Assembly (NCBI GenBank): GCA_020633205.1
Contig: JACKEB010000010.1
Span: 1,535,343-1,599,342, forward strand
Direction of reading: 5' to 3'
Length of the DNA stretch: 64,000 nt
From: Polyangiaceae bacterium
Lineage (GTDB): Bacteria > Myxococcota_A > Polyangia > Polyangiales > Polyangiaceae
Position numbers and translations under genes: made by a program
Shown here: one piece after another, positions 16,767 through 25,156 of the stretch
Position numbering within the stretch: position 1 is the first letter of the stretch
Layout of the letters: every line of letters begins with the position of its first letter
The notes under the pieces: model-generated
What the model was told of the DNA's origin: nothing
The model's input: the letters and a program-made list of their open reading frames with translations, nothing else
Database searches by the model: none

Positions 16767-17972
16767 ATGGCGTACCTGGACGGGATCAAGTCGATCGAAG
16801 AGCTGGAGCTCTCGAACCAGCGCGTGTTCATCCGCGTGGACTTCAACGTGCCGCTGGACAAGCAGCAGCAGATCACCGACGACGAGCGCATTCGCGCGGC
16901 AATCCCCACCATCCAGTACGCCCTCGATGCGGGGGCCAAGGTGATCCTGGCCTCCCATCTCGGCCGTCCGAAAGGCAAGGTCGCGCCGGAGTACAGCCTC
17001 GAGCCCTGCGGCGCGCGCCTGGCCGAGCTGATGAAGGTCGAGGTGCACATGCCCGACGACTGCATCGGGGACGCACCGCGCAAGGTGATCCAGGACCTGC
17101 GCGCTGGCCAAGTCTGTCTGCTCGAGAACCTTCGCTTCCACGCGGAAGAAGAAGCGAACGAAGAGGGCTTCATCAAGGAGCTCGGTGAGCTGTGCGATGT
17201 GTACGTCAGCGACGCCTTCGGCGCCGTGCATCGCGCCCACGCCTCCACCGCGGGGTTGCCTCGCATCAAGCCGGAGCGCGGTATGGGCTTCCTGGTGAAG
17301 CGTGAAATCGCCTCCCTCGCCCGCGTCGTAGACTCCCCGGCGCGTCCCTTCGTGGCCGTACTTGGCGGCGCCAAGGTCGCCGACAAGATTGCAGTCATCG
17401 AGAGCCTGATGCAGAAGTGCGACGCCATCTGCATCGGCGGTGCGATGGCCAATACTTTGCTCGCGGCTCAAGGGCACAAGCTCCAGGCCTCCCGCGTGGA
17501 GGAGGACTGGCTCGCTCGCGGCCGCACGCTGCTCGAGCAAGCACGGGACCGCAAGGTGGACATCCTGCTCCCGAAGGACGTCGTCGTCGCGACGTCACTC
17601 GAAGCCCAAAGCGGCAAGACGGTTGGCGTTGGGAGTATCCCCGCGGATCACATGGCCCTCGACGTCGGCCCGGAGACACTCGAGCTCTTCGGTGCGCGCA
17701 TCGCCAAGGCGCAGACCATCTTCTGGAACGGACCGATGGGCCTGTTCGAGAACCCAGCGTTCGCTAGCGGCACTCAAGGCATCGCGCAGCGCGTCGCGGA
17801 CGCCTCAGCGTTCTCCGTCGTGGGCGGTGGCGACAGCGCCGCGGCCGTGCGCCAGGCGGGGCCGGAGCTCGCTGAGAAGATCGATCACATCTCCACCGGT
17901 GGCGGCGCCTCCCTGGAGCTCATTGAAGGCAAGAAGCTACCCGGCATCGAAGCCCTGCGCAGCGCAGGCTGA
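16767..17972 (+). CDS. pgk: Phosphoglycerate kinase
   Basis: A 401-residue monomeric enzyme that makes ATP from 1,3-bisphosphoglycerate. The family signature VFIRVDFNVPLD lies near residue 20, LASHLGRPKGK near 55, VSDAFGAVHRAHAS near 155, the FVAVLGGAKVADK segment in the hinge region and the nucleotide-binding SVVGGGDSAAAV and HISTGGGASLELIEG near the end. Length is normal. It is second in the gap-pgk-tpiA block, with an AAGGAA ribosome site. Confidence 0.97.
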   Translation: MAYLDGIKSIEELELSNQRVFIRVDFNVPLDKQQQITDDERIRAAIPTIQYALDAGAKVILASHLGRPKGKVAPEYSLEPCGARLAELMKVEVHMPDDCIGDAPRKVIQDLRAGQVCLLENLRFHAEEEANEEGFIKELGELCDVYVSDAFGAVHRAHASTAGLPRIKPERGMGFLVKREIASLARVVDSPARPFVAVLGGAKVADKIAVIESLMQKCDAICIGGAMANTLLAAQGHKLQASRVEEDWLARGRTLLEQARDRKVDILLPKDVVVATSLEAQSGKTVGVGSIPADHMALDVGPETLELFGARIAKAQTIFWNGPMGLFENPAFASGTQGIAQRVADASAFSVVGGGDSAAAVRQAGPELAEKIDHISTGGGASLELIEGKKLPGIEALRSAG

Positions 17973-17995
17973 GCGTCGTTTAGGGAGAAGCAGAA

Positions 17996-18778
17996 ATGAC
18001 GAAGCGCGTTCCGCTGATCGCGGGCAACTGGAAGATGTTTCACGGCGGCCGCACCGGCTGCGATCTGGCCATCGACATCATGCGCGGCCTGCGCTCGGCG
18101 GATTTGCCGGCGGGTACGGCTGACGTGGTGATGGCGCCGCCCTACACCGCGCTCGCCGCGGTGGCCGCCACGGTGGAAGAGGCGCGCGCCGGCTTGAAGG
18201 TTAGCGTAGAAATTTCCGCACAGAATTTTCACCCGAAGAACGACGGCGCCTTCACCGGTGAGGTCAGCGCTCCGATGCTGCTCGACGCGGGGTGCAAGTG
18301 GGTGATCATCGGTCACTCCGAGCGCCGCCAGTTGTTCGGCGAGACAGACGCCGGCGTCGCTGAAAAGACCCAGGCCGCGCTCGATGCGGGCTTGCGCCCC
18401 ATCGTTTGCGTGGGTGAGACCCTCGAGGAACGCGAGGCGGGGCAGACCTTGGCCGTCGTCCAGCGCCAGGTCGGCGCCTTCGCTAAGCTGCTTTTGGCTG
18501 ACGTTGGGGTGGGCGCAATCGCTTACGAACCCGTCTGGGCCATTGGTACTGGGCGCGTCGCCGGGCCCGAGCAGGCGCAGGAAGTGCACGCCGCGATCCG
18601 GGCTCAACTAACCGGAATCTCACAGGAATTGGCGGTGGCCACGCGGATCCTCTATGGCGGCAGCGTCAAGCCGGACAACGCGGCGGGGCTTTTGGCTTGC
18701 GAGGACGTGGATGGCGCTCTAGTTGGAGGCGCCTCGCTCAAGGCTGAATCGTTCCTGGGTATCTTGCGCGCGCTGTAG
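17996..18778 (+). CDS. tpiA: Triosephosphate isomerase
   Basis: A 260-residue TIM-barrel enzyme interconverting dihydroxyacetone phosphate and glyceraldehyde 3-phosphate. The catalytic Lys is in AGNWKMF near residue 13, the catalytic His in IIGHSERR near 105, and the catalytic Glu in AYEPVWAIGTG near 180. ILYGGSVKPDNA is the C-terminal phosphate-binding loop. A GGAGAAG ribosome site precedes the ATG. It is third in the glycolytic block, and a GC-rich hairpin overlaps its stop codon. Confidence 0.97.
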   Translation: MTKRVPLIAGNWKMFHGGRTGCDLAIDIMRGLRSADLPAGTADVVMAPPYTALAAVAATVEEARAGLKVSVEISAQNFHPKNDGAFTGEVSAPMLLDAGCKWVIIGHSERRQLFGETDAGVAEKTQAALDAGLRPIVCVGETLEEREAGQTLAVVQRQVGAFAKLLLADVGVGAIAYEPVWAIGTGRVAGPEQAQEVHAAIRAQLTGISQELAVATRILYGGSVKPDNAAGLLACEDVDGALVGGASLKAESFLGILRAL

Positions 18779-18792
18779 AGCGCGCGAGCAAG
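18763..18792 (+). terminator. GC-rich hairpin overlapping the tpiA stop codon
   Basis: CTTGCGCGCGCT (18763-18774) pairs with AGCGCGCGAGCAAG (18779-18792) across a four-base loop, with a two-base bulge. The stop codon is inside it. No T-run follows, so it may slow or partly terminate transcription, or protect the upstream mRNA end, rather than act as a classical terminator. Confidence 0.45.
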
Positions 18793-18907
18793 GCTCACAC
18801 GAATCAACCTCGCGCCCCTTCTGGAAGCTTTTGGATGCTCCGGTGCTTGAGAGCCTCAGCCTCTCGTCCGCAGCCGCCATCCCTCACAAGAATCGATAAG
18901 AGCCCGC

Positions 18908-19462
18908 ATGCTCAAGTTCCTCGAGACCCCGCTCACCGTCGTCCACGTCTTCGCCTGCCTCCTGTTGATCCTCGTGATCCTGGTGCAGCCCGGTAAGTCC
19001 GGCGGCCTCGGCGCAGCATTCGGTGGCGCGGGCGCTCAGCAAGTGTTCGGTGGTCGCGGCGCGGGCAACCTGCTCTCCCGCGTGACCTGGATCACGATGG
19101 CGGTGTTCTTCGGCACCAGCATCAGCCTCGCCTACATGTCGAGCTCCGGCGACACCGCCCTCGAGAAGGAAGTCAAGAAGGACACCGATCCCGCCGCGGC
19201 GAGCGCAGCTGCCGGCTCCGAGGAGAAGCCGAAGGAAGAGGAGAAGCAGGAGCCCGAAGAGGCGCCCGCTCCTACCCCCGCGGAAACGGCACCCGCTCAG
19301 AGCGCAGCACCCGCTGAGAGCGCGGCACCGGCACCTGCAGAAAGCGCGGCGGCTCCGGCTCCCAGCGCCGAGAAGAAGCCCGCTCCCAAGCCCAAAGCTC
19401 CTGCCGCGCCCAAGGCGCCGGCTCCCGCAGCACCTGCCCCGGCTGATCCCGGCGCCAACTGA
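18908..19462 (+). CDS. secG: Protein translocase subunit SecG with long low-complexity tail
   Basis: A 184-residue inner-membrane protein. Residues 1-80 are a normal SecG: a first membrane helix (VVHVFACLLLILVILVQ), the conserved PGKSGGLGAAFGG loop and a second helix (WITMAVFFGTSISLAYM). Residues 85-184 are an extra tail of Lys/Glu, then Ala/Pro/Ser/Glu repeats (AESAAPA-type), ending in a Lys/Pro/Ala segment. SecG assists SecYEG in protein export. Its position after tpiA is a common bacterial arrangement. The tail about doubles the usual length and would extend into the periplasm given the usual topology of both termini. Confidence 0.9.
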   Translation: MLKFLETPLTVVHVFACLLLILVILVQPGKSGGLGAAFGGAGAQQVFGGRGAGNLLSRVTWITMAVFFGTSISLAYMSSSGDTALEKEVKKDTDPAAASAAAGSEEKPKEEEKQEPEEAPAPTPAETAPAQSAAPAESAAPAPAESAAAPAPSAEKKPAPKPKAPAAPKAPAPAAPAPADPGAN

Positions 19463-19484
19463 GCCGCTCGTCGGCTGACGATTC

Positions 19485-21002
19485 ATGAAACCCAGCGCGC
19501 GCGGGCTGCCGCTGGGTGGAGCGTTGCTGTTCAAGCTCGCGATTGGCTTGCTCGCGCTGTTCGGCGAGGGCTTCCACGGGGTGAGCGACGACGACTTCGC
19601 CCGGGTGTTCATCGCCCAGGGCTTCGCGACCGCCCCGTCGTTGGATCCTAGCGGAACCAGTTGGCTGCCTTTTCCCTTCTGGCTCACCGGCTCGGCCATG
19701 CTGGCCTTCGGCAAGAGCCTGTTCGTTGCCCGCATCGTGGCGGTGCTGTGCGGGCTGCTAAGCACGGCGCTGCTCTACCTGGCCGCGCGTCAGCTGAAAT
19801 TGAGCCCCCTGCGCTCAGCCAGCGCCGCCGCCCTCGGCAGCACCTTCCCCTACGCCGCCTACCTGGGCGTCGCTACCGTGCCTGAGAGCCTGTGCGCCGC
19901 GAGCATCGTCGCCGCCTGCGTACTCGTCAGTAGCTCCCCTCGCCTGCGCCTCTTCGGTGGCGCCCTGCTCTGCAGCGCGTGCTTGAGCCGCTACGAGGCT
20001 TGGCCAGTCGCTCTGGGTTTCGCCCTGGTCAGCGGCTGGGACGCATTCAGAGGCCGTTCTGAGGTCAACACAGAGCCATTCTCGAAGCCTCAGCGCACTC
20101 TCTTGCTCGGCTCCGGCGCCCTCGCCGTCTCCGGTTCCCTCTGGTGGATGCTCCACGGCCTCTACGCCCAAGGCAGTGCCACCTTCTTCGTCGATCGCGT
20201 GGCCGCCTACCGTCGCGCCATCGGCGCCGCCCCCGAGTCCTTGTGGGCGCGGCTCTCCGGCTACCCGCTAGGCTTCCTACGAGGTGAGCCCGAGCTGGTG
20301 CTGGTGACGTTTGTATTTTCCGCCTGGCTATTTTCCTCTCTACGGCGCAGTCAGTCGCCGGAACCTCCGCCGTCAGATTCTTCGGGGGTGAGGAGCAGCG
20401 TGTCCCAGCCGTGGCGCCGCACAGCGGCGCTGTTGCTCCTCATGCTCCTCAGCCTGATCTACGGCGACTTGCGTGACGGCGCGCCAACCCACCACTCCGA
20501 GCGCGCCGTGCTCGCCTTGTGGATGTTCACGGCGCTGGTCCTACTCCGGGTGCTCGAGCTGCTCCTCGCCCACACCAGCAAGCCGCGCATCGTCCTCGTC
20601 GCCGTGGCCTGCCTGCTGCTCGGCCAATTCGTCCTGCGCCCCTGGTACAGCCGCCGCGACTCCTTCATCATCCGCCGCGCCGCAGTCGCGACAGGCGCCG
20701 CAGCCAAGTCAAAAGGCGCCGAAAAGCTAGCCGTCGCAACCGACGACTTCGGCTTCTACGCCGTGTGCGTCGGCTTCGAAGCGCCCGACGCCTGCTTCAG
20801 CCTGCGCGACAACGACCCGCGGAAGAAACTGACAGAGGACCCGCTAGGCTCCGTCAGTGCCCTGCGGAAAGCGCTGGACGCGAAAGGCGCGCGCTGGTTT
20901 GCATTGCCAGTGAAGTATCGTGAGCTTGGGGAGCGCTTGGGCACTGAGCGGTTTGTAACGGGTGGGTGGGTTTTGTTTGAGGCGGGGGAGCCGCTTCGAT
21001 AA
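19485..21002 (+). CDS. Polytopic membrane protein, GT-C/GT39-type glycosyltransferase-like
   Basis: A 505-residue protein with roughly ten hydrophobic segments. The first periplasmic loop has GVSDDDFARVFIAQG and then SWLPFPFWLTG, the DD/DE-containing loop and following aromatic pattern of GT-C glycosyltransferases that use polyprenyl-phosphate sugars (GT39/ArnT-like). Later come SSPRLRLFGGALLCSACLSRYEAWPVALG and a soluble C-terminal part (about 400-505). The acceptor and sugar cannot be predicted. It starts 22 bases after secG and may be cotranscribed with it. The usual PMT C-terminal motifs are not obvious, so the enzymatic call is tentative. Confidence 0.6.
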   Translation: MKPSARGLPLGGALLFKLAIGLLALFGEGFHGVSDDDFARVFIAQGFATAPSLDPSGTSWLPFPFWLTGSAMLAFGKSLFVARIVAVLCGLLSTALLYLAARQLKLSPLRSASAAALGSTFPYAAYLGVATVPESLCAASIVAACVLVSSSPRLRLFGGALLCSACLSRYEAWPVALGFALVSGWDAFRGRSEVNTEPFSKPQRTLLLGSGALAVSGSLWWMLHGLYAQGSATFFVDRVAAYRRAIGAAPESLWARLSGYPLGFLRGEPELVLVTFVFSAWLFSSLRRSQSPEPPPSDSSGVRSSVSQPWRRTAALLLLMLLSLIYGDLRDGAPTHHSERAVLALWMFTALVLLRVLELLLAHTSKPRIVLVAVACLLLGQFVLRPWYSRRDSFIIRRAAVATGAAAKSKGAEKLAVATDDFGFYAVCVGFEAPDACFSLRDNDPRKKLTEDPLGSVSALRKALDAKGARWFALPVKYRELGERLGTERFVTGGWVLFEAGEPLR

Positions 21003-21091
21003 CAGAGCGACCGCCCCGATGGTGACGCTATCAACAATGCCACCGTTACGGGAGACGTCGTCAAAGTTGGGCATTGAGTAGCCGATTGGCG

Positions 21092-21358
21092 CTACTTGCG
21101 CCCCTTGTTGATCTCCCAGATCTGCCGGATCTCGTCATCAGGAACTCGCGCGAGCGCTTGCTCAATTGCGCTAAGCGTCGTGTCTGCCGAGAGCCGGAGC
21201 ACATAGGTTTGCAATTCTCCTTGCCCCTCAATCGTCAAGTGAAACTCGAACCCGAGGTCCGTTAGATGGTCGTCCAAGAAGTCACAGAGCTCCCAGTCAT
21301 CAACGACCAATGAGACCGCGCCACCTTCGGTGCTAACCCTTATGTGCTCACTCTTCAC
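21092..21358 (-). CDS. Small unknown protein
   Basis: An 88-residue protein. The GTG at 21358 is chosen because a ribosome site (AGGAG) lies seven bases before it and the upstream extension looks non-protein-like. The protein is acidic with an amphipathic pattern (SLVVDDWELCDFLDDHLTDL, then FHLTIEGQGELQTYVLRL) and a Lys/Arg C-terminus. I do not recognise a family. It is the first of several short, unrelated genes in an accessory region with no operon partners. Confidence 0.55.
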   Translation of the reverse strand: MKSEHIRVSTEGGAVSLVVDDWELCDFLDDHLTDLGFEFHLTIEGQGELQTYVLRLSADTTLSAIEQALARVPDDEIRQIWEINKGRK

Positions 21359-21577
21359 TGAACGACTCCTAGCTCGTCGGGCGTTGGGTCTCGCTTGTAG
21401 CCCTTGGTTCCCGGCTGGCGCTCTGGCTAGCTCTCTCCATCGATAGACGCCGAATCCAGTGGGCCCAACGGTCACGCTTCGTCATTGTCAGGACGACGCG
21501 AAGAGGAGAAGCACACCAAGCCTGCTGGCCGTATTTCCGCGTGAGTAATTTGCGTCATGTGTTCGCGGGGGTGGATT

Positions 21578-22078
21578 CTAGTCTCGTGACGGGAGCACGT
21601 ACGCTTTGCCGAGCTTTCCCGGAGGTGCGCGGAACGGCTTCCCCTCAACCAGCGGATAGTAAGACAGATACCGATCGGAGTTTTGGAACTCCGCCGCGAG
21701 CTCTCGGAACCGCGCGTACGGCTTCCAATCTTGCAGGCGCCGCTTGTCCAAAGCCAGGTAGTTGAACTCGTACAGCGGATCGCCGGGGTCATCAACGAGA
21801 TGCCCTATCAGTAGAACCTCGCGCTTCGGGATGGAGACATCGCAATGCGCACACACGCGCGGACTCCGCCAGAAGACCTTTTCCGTGGCGTATCGTCGGA
21901 GCGCCTTCTCGCGAAGCGGGTGCGCGTCAAAGCACCGCAGGTGAAACCCCGCGTCACTAAAGATCGAGAGTTCGTCAGCGAGATTACTAACGAATGCGGC
22001 CATCCCGCGCCGCTCCGGTCCGCTTCCAAGCAGTTCGGAGCACAGTGCGCATTTCGACCGTGCTGTAAGCAATACCAT
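21578..22078 (-). CDS. Unknown protein with two CxxC-type metal-binding motifs
   Basis: A 166-residue protein. CALC near residue 11 and CAHC near 76 give four Cys in two pairs, and FHLRCFDAHPL (about 45) and the second pair resemble a zinc-ribbon or HNH-like scaffold, but no HNH catalytic triad is evident. The C-terminus has YEFNYLALDKRRLQDWKPY and DRYLSYYPLVEGKPF. The function is not known. It sits 42 bases downstream of another small unknown gene on the same strand, so the two may be cotranscribed. Confidence 0.6.
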   Translation of the reverse strand: MVLLTARSKCALCSELLGSGPERRGMAAFVSNLADELSIFSDAGFHLRCFDAHPLREKALRRYATEKVFWRSPRVCAHCDVSIPKREVLLIGHLVDDPGDPLYEFNYLALDKRRLQDWKPYARFRELAAEFQNSDRYLSYYPLVEGKPFRAPPGKLGKAYVLPSRD

Positions 22079-22120
22079 CTATGGCGAATGCTAGTGCCGC
22101 GGAGCATCCAGCTCAAGAAG

Positions 22121-22423
22121 CTACTCCGGATACGCGTCCCATTCTGCGTAGTACAGCAGTAGGTCAACGGCGGCGTTCAGCGGTTCGTCCTGACGCGATG
22201 AAAGCACGTCGCGCGCGAGCGATACCTCGAGGAAATAGACGTAGCCAAGGTCCTGGACTTCTAGTGGAATTGAGTAGTCTTCGTTGAAGCTCACGACGAC
22301 AAACTCGCCTTCAGCAACCCATGGCTTGCGTCCGCAGATCACAGCGTCGTCGTCCAATGAAGGCAATCGGCCTACGAGCTCCGTCAGCGTCACCGGTTCA
22401 GGCTTCACTAGCTTTCGTTCCAC
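22121..22423 (-). CDS. Small unknown acidic protein
   Basis: A 100-residue protein read from a GTG at 22423 behind a GA-rich sequence on the minus strand. It is acidic, with the blocks LTELVGRLPSLDDDAVICG, PWVAEGEFVVVSFNEDYS and DLGYVYFLEVSLARDVLSS. The strongly patterned sequence suggests a genuine small globular protein, possibly an immunity or antitoxin-type protein, but I cannot name its family. It diverges from the small duplicated gene at 22441 with only 17 bases between the start codons. Confidence 0.5.
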   Translation of the reverse strand: MERKLVKPEPVTLTELVGRLPSLDDDAVICGRKPWVAEGEFVVVSFNEDYSIPLEVQDLGYVYFLEVSLARDVLSSRQDEPLNAAVDLLLYYAEWDAYPE

Positions 22424-22440
22424 CTCCCTCCCCCTCGCAC

Positions 22441-22716
22441 ATGGCTCACGCTATCGGCATGAAGGCGTCCGACTCCCGCAACGCTCCAGCCTCGAGCAGC
22501 TATGAGGACGTGCGGGCGTGGCTTCTCGAAGTCGATCCGGAACTCGTAGCCGCCGCCGACGACGTCGATCAGACGTTGCTCGACTCCGCTGCTCGCCGTT
22601 CCCCGCTCGAGCTGCTCCGCGACGCGAGCGCGAGAGAACTCTTGAGGCTGCAGACCACTACCGCGTCGCTGAAGAGCCGCACGTCGTTGGCGTTTCAGAT
22701 TTCCACGTGGCGTTAA
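22441..22716 (+). pseudogene. Damaged duplicate of the 23089 small gene
   Basis: The first 70 codons are nearly identical to the small gene at 23089-23325 (shared blocks MKxSDSRNAPASSSYEDV, RAWLLEVDPELVAAA, LLDSAARRSPLELLR). Near 22650 one extra base relative to the other copy changes the frame, so translation runs past the position of the original stop into unrelated sequence and ends at 22716. DNA similarity stops near 22672, exactly where the nucleotidyltransferase partner should begin. This copy has therefore lost both its proper C-terminus and its partner gene. Confidence 0.75.
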
Positions 22717-22735
22717 AGCGACCAACCAATACAAC

Positions 22736-23059
22736 TCAACTGAAGACGTCTTCCAACTGTCGCGCATCCAGCACCCGGTCCGTCCAATGCTCGAGCTGCG
22801 CTTCATCCGCGGCCGCGAGTCGACTCAGCACCGAGTCATCCAGCGCGGCATCTCCAAACTTGCGACGGAGCAGGCGCTCGAGCGCGCGGCGCTCGCCCTC
22901 CACTCGGCCCTTCGCCTCTCCCCTGGCCTCGCCTTGAGCCATCCACTTTTCTGCGAGTGTCGTCATCGCTTCCTTCGCCTCCGGCGTCGCTTCACCAAGA
23001 GCGTCCAGCAAGTCTCCTTCTGTCAGCGCCTGGGTCAGCAGCGTCAGGTAATGTAGCAC
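22736..23059 (-). pseudogene. C-terminal fragment of an Rpn-type nuclease gene
   Basis: The 107 codons match the C-terminal third of the intact Rpn gene at 26182-27186 (LHYLTLLTQALTEGDLL, AKEAMTTLAEKWMAQGEA, LERLLRRKFGDA). DNA similarity runs from 22746 to 23059 against 26192-26493, with a 12-base in-frame length difference in the GEARG repeat. Similarity stops abruptly at 23059. The N-terminal two thirds, including the nuclease motif, are absent, so the fragment cannot be an active enzyme. Confidence 0.85.
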
Positions 23060-23088
23060 TCTCCGTCCCGCTTCCCTCCGCCTCGCAC

Positions 23089-23325
23089 ATGGGTCACGCT
23101 ATCGGCATGAAGCCGTCCGACTCCCGCAACGCTCCCGCCTCGAGCAGTTACGAGGATGTGCGGGCGTGGCTTCTCGAAGTCGATCCAGAACTCGTAGCCG
23201 CAGCCGCCGACGTCGATCAGACGCTGCTCGACTCTGCAGCCCGACGTAGCCCGCTCGAGCTGCTCCGCGAAGCGAGCGCCAGCGCTAGAGAGCTCTTGAG
23301 GCTTCAGGCACTACCGCGTCGCTGA
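23089..23325 (+). CDS. Small protein coupled to a nucleotidyltransferase, antitoxin-like
   Basis: A 78-residue acidic, helical protein (SSYEDVRAWLLEVDPELVAA, then LLDSAARRSPLELLREASA). Its stop shares bases with the start of the next gene (TGATG), so the two are translated together. A short helical protein immediately before a small nucleotidyltransferase fits the layout of a two-gene toxin-antitoxin pair, with this one the likely antitoxin or partner. Most of its sequence is conserved in the damaged copy at 22441. A start at the second Met (23107) is also possible. Function is inferred only from layout. Confidence 0.65.
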   Translation: MGHAIGMKPSDSRNAPASSSYEDVRAWLLEVDPELVAAAADVDQTLLDSAARRSPLELLREASASARELLRLQALPRR

Positions 23326-23801
23326 TGTTTGACCTTGGCGCACTCTTGGGATCACTGCGCGAGGCGAGCGTCCGCTTCATCGTGGTGGGCGGCGCCGCAG
23401 CAGTGCTCCATCGTGCGCCCGTGACCACGGTCGACCTCGATATCGTCCACGATCGCGACCCGGAAAATGTCGACCGGCTCCTGGCTGTACTTCAACAACT
23501 CGATGCCCGCGTGCGCGACCCCGCCGGGCGAGTGATTCGACCCGCCGCGTCTCACCTCGTGGGTCCGGGACAGTCGCTCCTCACCACCACCCTCGGCGAC
23601 CTCGACTGCCTCGGCACGCTTCACGACGGGCGGGGTTACGCTGAGCTCGAACCACACACGGAGCGCATCCAGGATGGGAACGACGACCTTCTGGTTCTCG
23701 ATCTAGCGACGCTGATTGAGGTGAAGACGAAGGCAGGGCGACCGAAGGATCGCATCGTCGTGCCCGTATTGCTCGAGCTACTCCGCCGAGAGGAAGAGTA
23801 G
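23325..23801 (+). CDS. Small nucleotidyltransferase-fold protein
   Basis: A 158-residue protein of the minimal nucleotidyltransferase type. The fold signature is IVVGGAAAVLHRAPVTTVDLD, giving a GG motif near residue 22 followed by the DxD pair at about 37 and 39, which would bind metal and nucleotide. A third acidic position may be in LTTTLGDLDCLG. The C-terminal part has LATLIEVKTKAGRPKDR, common in AbiEii-like and related NTases of toxin-antitoxin modules. Such enzymes modify tRNA or partner proteins with nucleotides; the target here is unknown. It is translationally coupled to the small gene upstream. Confidence 0.75.
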   Translation: MFDLGALLGSLREASVRFIVVGGAAAVLHRAPVTTVDLDIVHDRDPENVDRLLAVLQQLDARVRDPAGRVIRPAASHLVGPGQSLLTTTLGDLDCLGTLHDGRGYAELEPHTERIQDGNDDLLVLDLATLIEVKTKAGRPKDRIVVPVLLELLRREEE

Positions 23802-23854
23802 GCAGCTTCGCGCCTCATCGCGCTTGCCCAAGCGAACGCCGCGTCACCTGGGCT

Positions 23855-24121
23855 TCAACCTTGCTTGTTGCGTATGGCCCGCCGAATGGAGCTGTCTAGT
23901 AGGTCATCGGTGACTTCACTCGGGCCATCGTAGGGCCACCAGCCGTCCAAGCCGGACACATCGCTGAGGCCCACGTGGAAGCACTCCATGAACAGCCACA
24001 TCAGGTCAAAGGGACTCATTTTGCGCAACTCGGGATCATCACGAATGATGTCCGGAATGCGTGCGCCGCTGCGATAGGCAGCTATCAGCCGGCGATGCAG
24101 GTCGGTTGGGCGGTGCTCCAT
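23855..24121 (-). CDS. Small unknown protein
   Basis: An 88-residue protein from the ATG at 24121, chosen because the sequence further upstream is Arg/Ala-rich and non-specific. Blocks include LIAAYRSGARIPDIIRDD, FDLMWLFMECFHVGLSDV and GWWPYDGPSEVTDDLLDSSI, and the tail is basic. Aromatic-rich motifs suggest a folded protein; I recognise no family. It lies in the segment that replaces the 5' part of the Rpn gene in the duplicated region, next to the nucleotidyltransferase but on the opposite strand. Confidence 0.5.
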   Translation of the reverse strand: MEHRPTDLHRRLIAAYRSGARIPDIIRDDPELRKMSPFDLMWLFMECFHVGLSDVSGLDGWWPYDGPSEVTDDLLDSSIRRAIRNKQG

Positions 24122-24182
24122 CTCGAGGAATCTAGCCCTGGCTGCGGGCGGCGCCAACGTCCGCCTTCGAGCAGCGCGGCCT

Positions 24183-24463
24183 CCCACTGCTCCCTCACCC
24201 CCAAAATCCGCGCGGATCCAGGCGGCGGCTGCTACATCGGCTCAGGTCGGCTCTGGAGCGTCAAGTTTGGCTGGGGTGCGGTCTGGAGACAACTAGTGGA
24301 CGGCGCCGAAGATGAGCAGCATGGGGAGGTCGGCGTTTCCGTCGCGGGCCGTTTTGCGCAGCAGTGGGAGGAACGCGAAGCACTCGATGGCGTGGATGCC
24401 GACGAGGGTTGGGACAATCCAGCGTTGGCTTGCGAGGCCGGGGACGAACCACTCGGCGACGCC
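24183..24463 (-). pseudogene. Decayed duplicate of the 27301 membrane-protein gene
   Basis: These 281 bases align without gaps to 27242-27522. The frame encodes the same core (WFVPGLASQRWIVPTLVG, HAIECFAFLPLLRK), but a TAC to TAG change ends it at GAVH, 17 codons before the intact copy's end, and the 5' part beyond 24463 is unrelated. An open frame continues to 24526 with a different N-terminus. Left of 24183 similarity also stops, at the same place where the intact Rpn gene would begin. Confidence 0.8.
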
Positions 24464-24645
24464 CGGAGGCAGCACGTACTCGTCGCTCGGATCCGTCGTG
24501 GAGTCATCCAACAGGCGTATGCACACACACCGCCGCTGCAGCTCGCCTCCTGGGCGTGAAGATCTTCCCCGTGTGTGCTCCAGTTGCGTTTGGGTCGATT
24601 TGGGTTGCGTTTAGGTCGAATAGATATCAACCTCCAAAGAGCAAC

Positions 24646-25143
24646 ATGACAGTCGAAACAGCCGAGAGATCGATTGAGGAACGGATCCGACGGATGACCC
24701 CAATCGCGGCTCCACCGAACCAACGGGCTGACGTGGCTGCGCTCTTCGCCTTGCTCGACGGTGCAGCCGGCGCGCGCAAGAAGCGCAAGGCTTGCAAGCT
24801 CGTCGGCCCTACGGGCGAGTCGATCTCAATCCCCGAGAGCGTGTTCTACGTACTGGAGCGCGTCGCTGAAGTGATGGCTCGCGGCGACTCGATCACTGTG
24901 GTGCCGGTTGGCCAAGAACTAACCACCCAGCAGGCGGCCGACCTGCTCAACGTGTCGCGCCAGTACCTGGTTCGACTCCTCGACGAAGGACAGCTCGTCT
25001 ACCGAAGGACTGGCAAGCATCGTCGCTTGAGAGTCGACGACGTGTTGGCCTTCAAGGAGCAACGAGATCGCAAGCGGAGAGCCGCGCTCGATGAACTCAC
25101 CCGGCTCAGCGAGGAAGCCGGCGGTTACGAAGAGCTAGACTAG
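24646..25143 (+). CDS. Excisionase-type HTH protein, probable antitoxin of a PIN pair
   Basis: A 165-residue protein from the ATG at 24646. Residues 1-75 are a basic N-terminal part. From about 90 an excisionase/MerR-like helix-turn-helix appears: QELTTQQAADLLNVSRQYL, then LLDEGQLVYRRTGKHRRLR and VDDVLAFKEQRDR, the standard winged-helix arrangement. The next gene, a PIN-domain protein, starts 13 bases after its stop. An HTH protein directly before a PIN toxin is a common antitoxin arrangement, and this protein probably represses its own operon. Upstream 24560-24645 is AT-richer and probably holds the promoter. Confidence 0.8.
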   Translation: MTVETAERSIEERIRRMTPIAAPPNQRADVAALFALLDGAAGARKKRKACKLVGPTGESISIPESVFYVLERVAEVMARGDSITVVPVGQELTTQQAADLLNVSRQYLVRLLDEGQLVYRRTGKHRRLRVDDVLAFKEQRDRKRRAALDELTRLSEEAGGYEELD

Positions 25144-25156
25144 CAGTCCTCAGACG

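Noticed and set aside
22736..23059. A separate small gene
   Set aside because: It is the 3' end of an Rpn gene with the nuclease part missing, matched by DNA to the intact copy.
24364..24645. Longer start for the HTH antitoxin gene
   Set aside because: The upstream frame runs through the decayed membrane-protein duplicate in the opposite direction; the ATG at 24646 fits the protein better.
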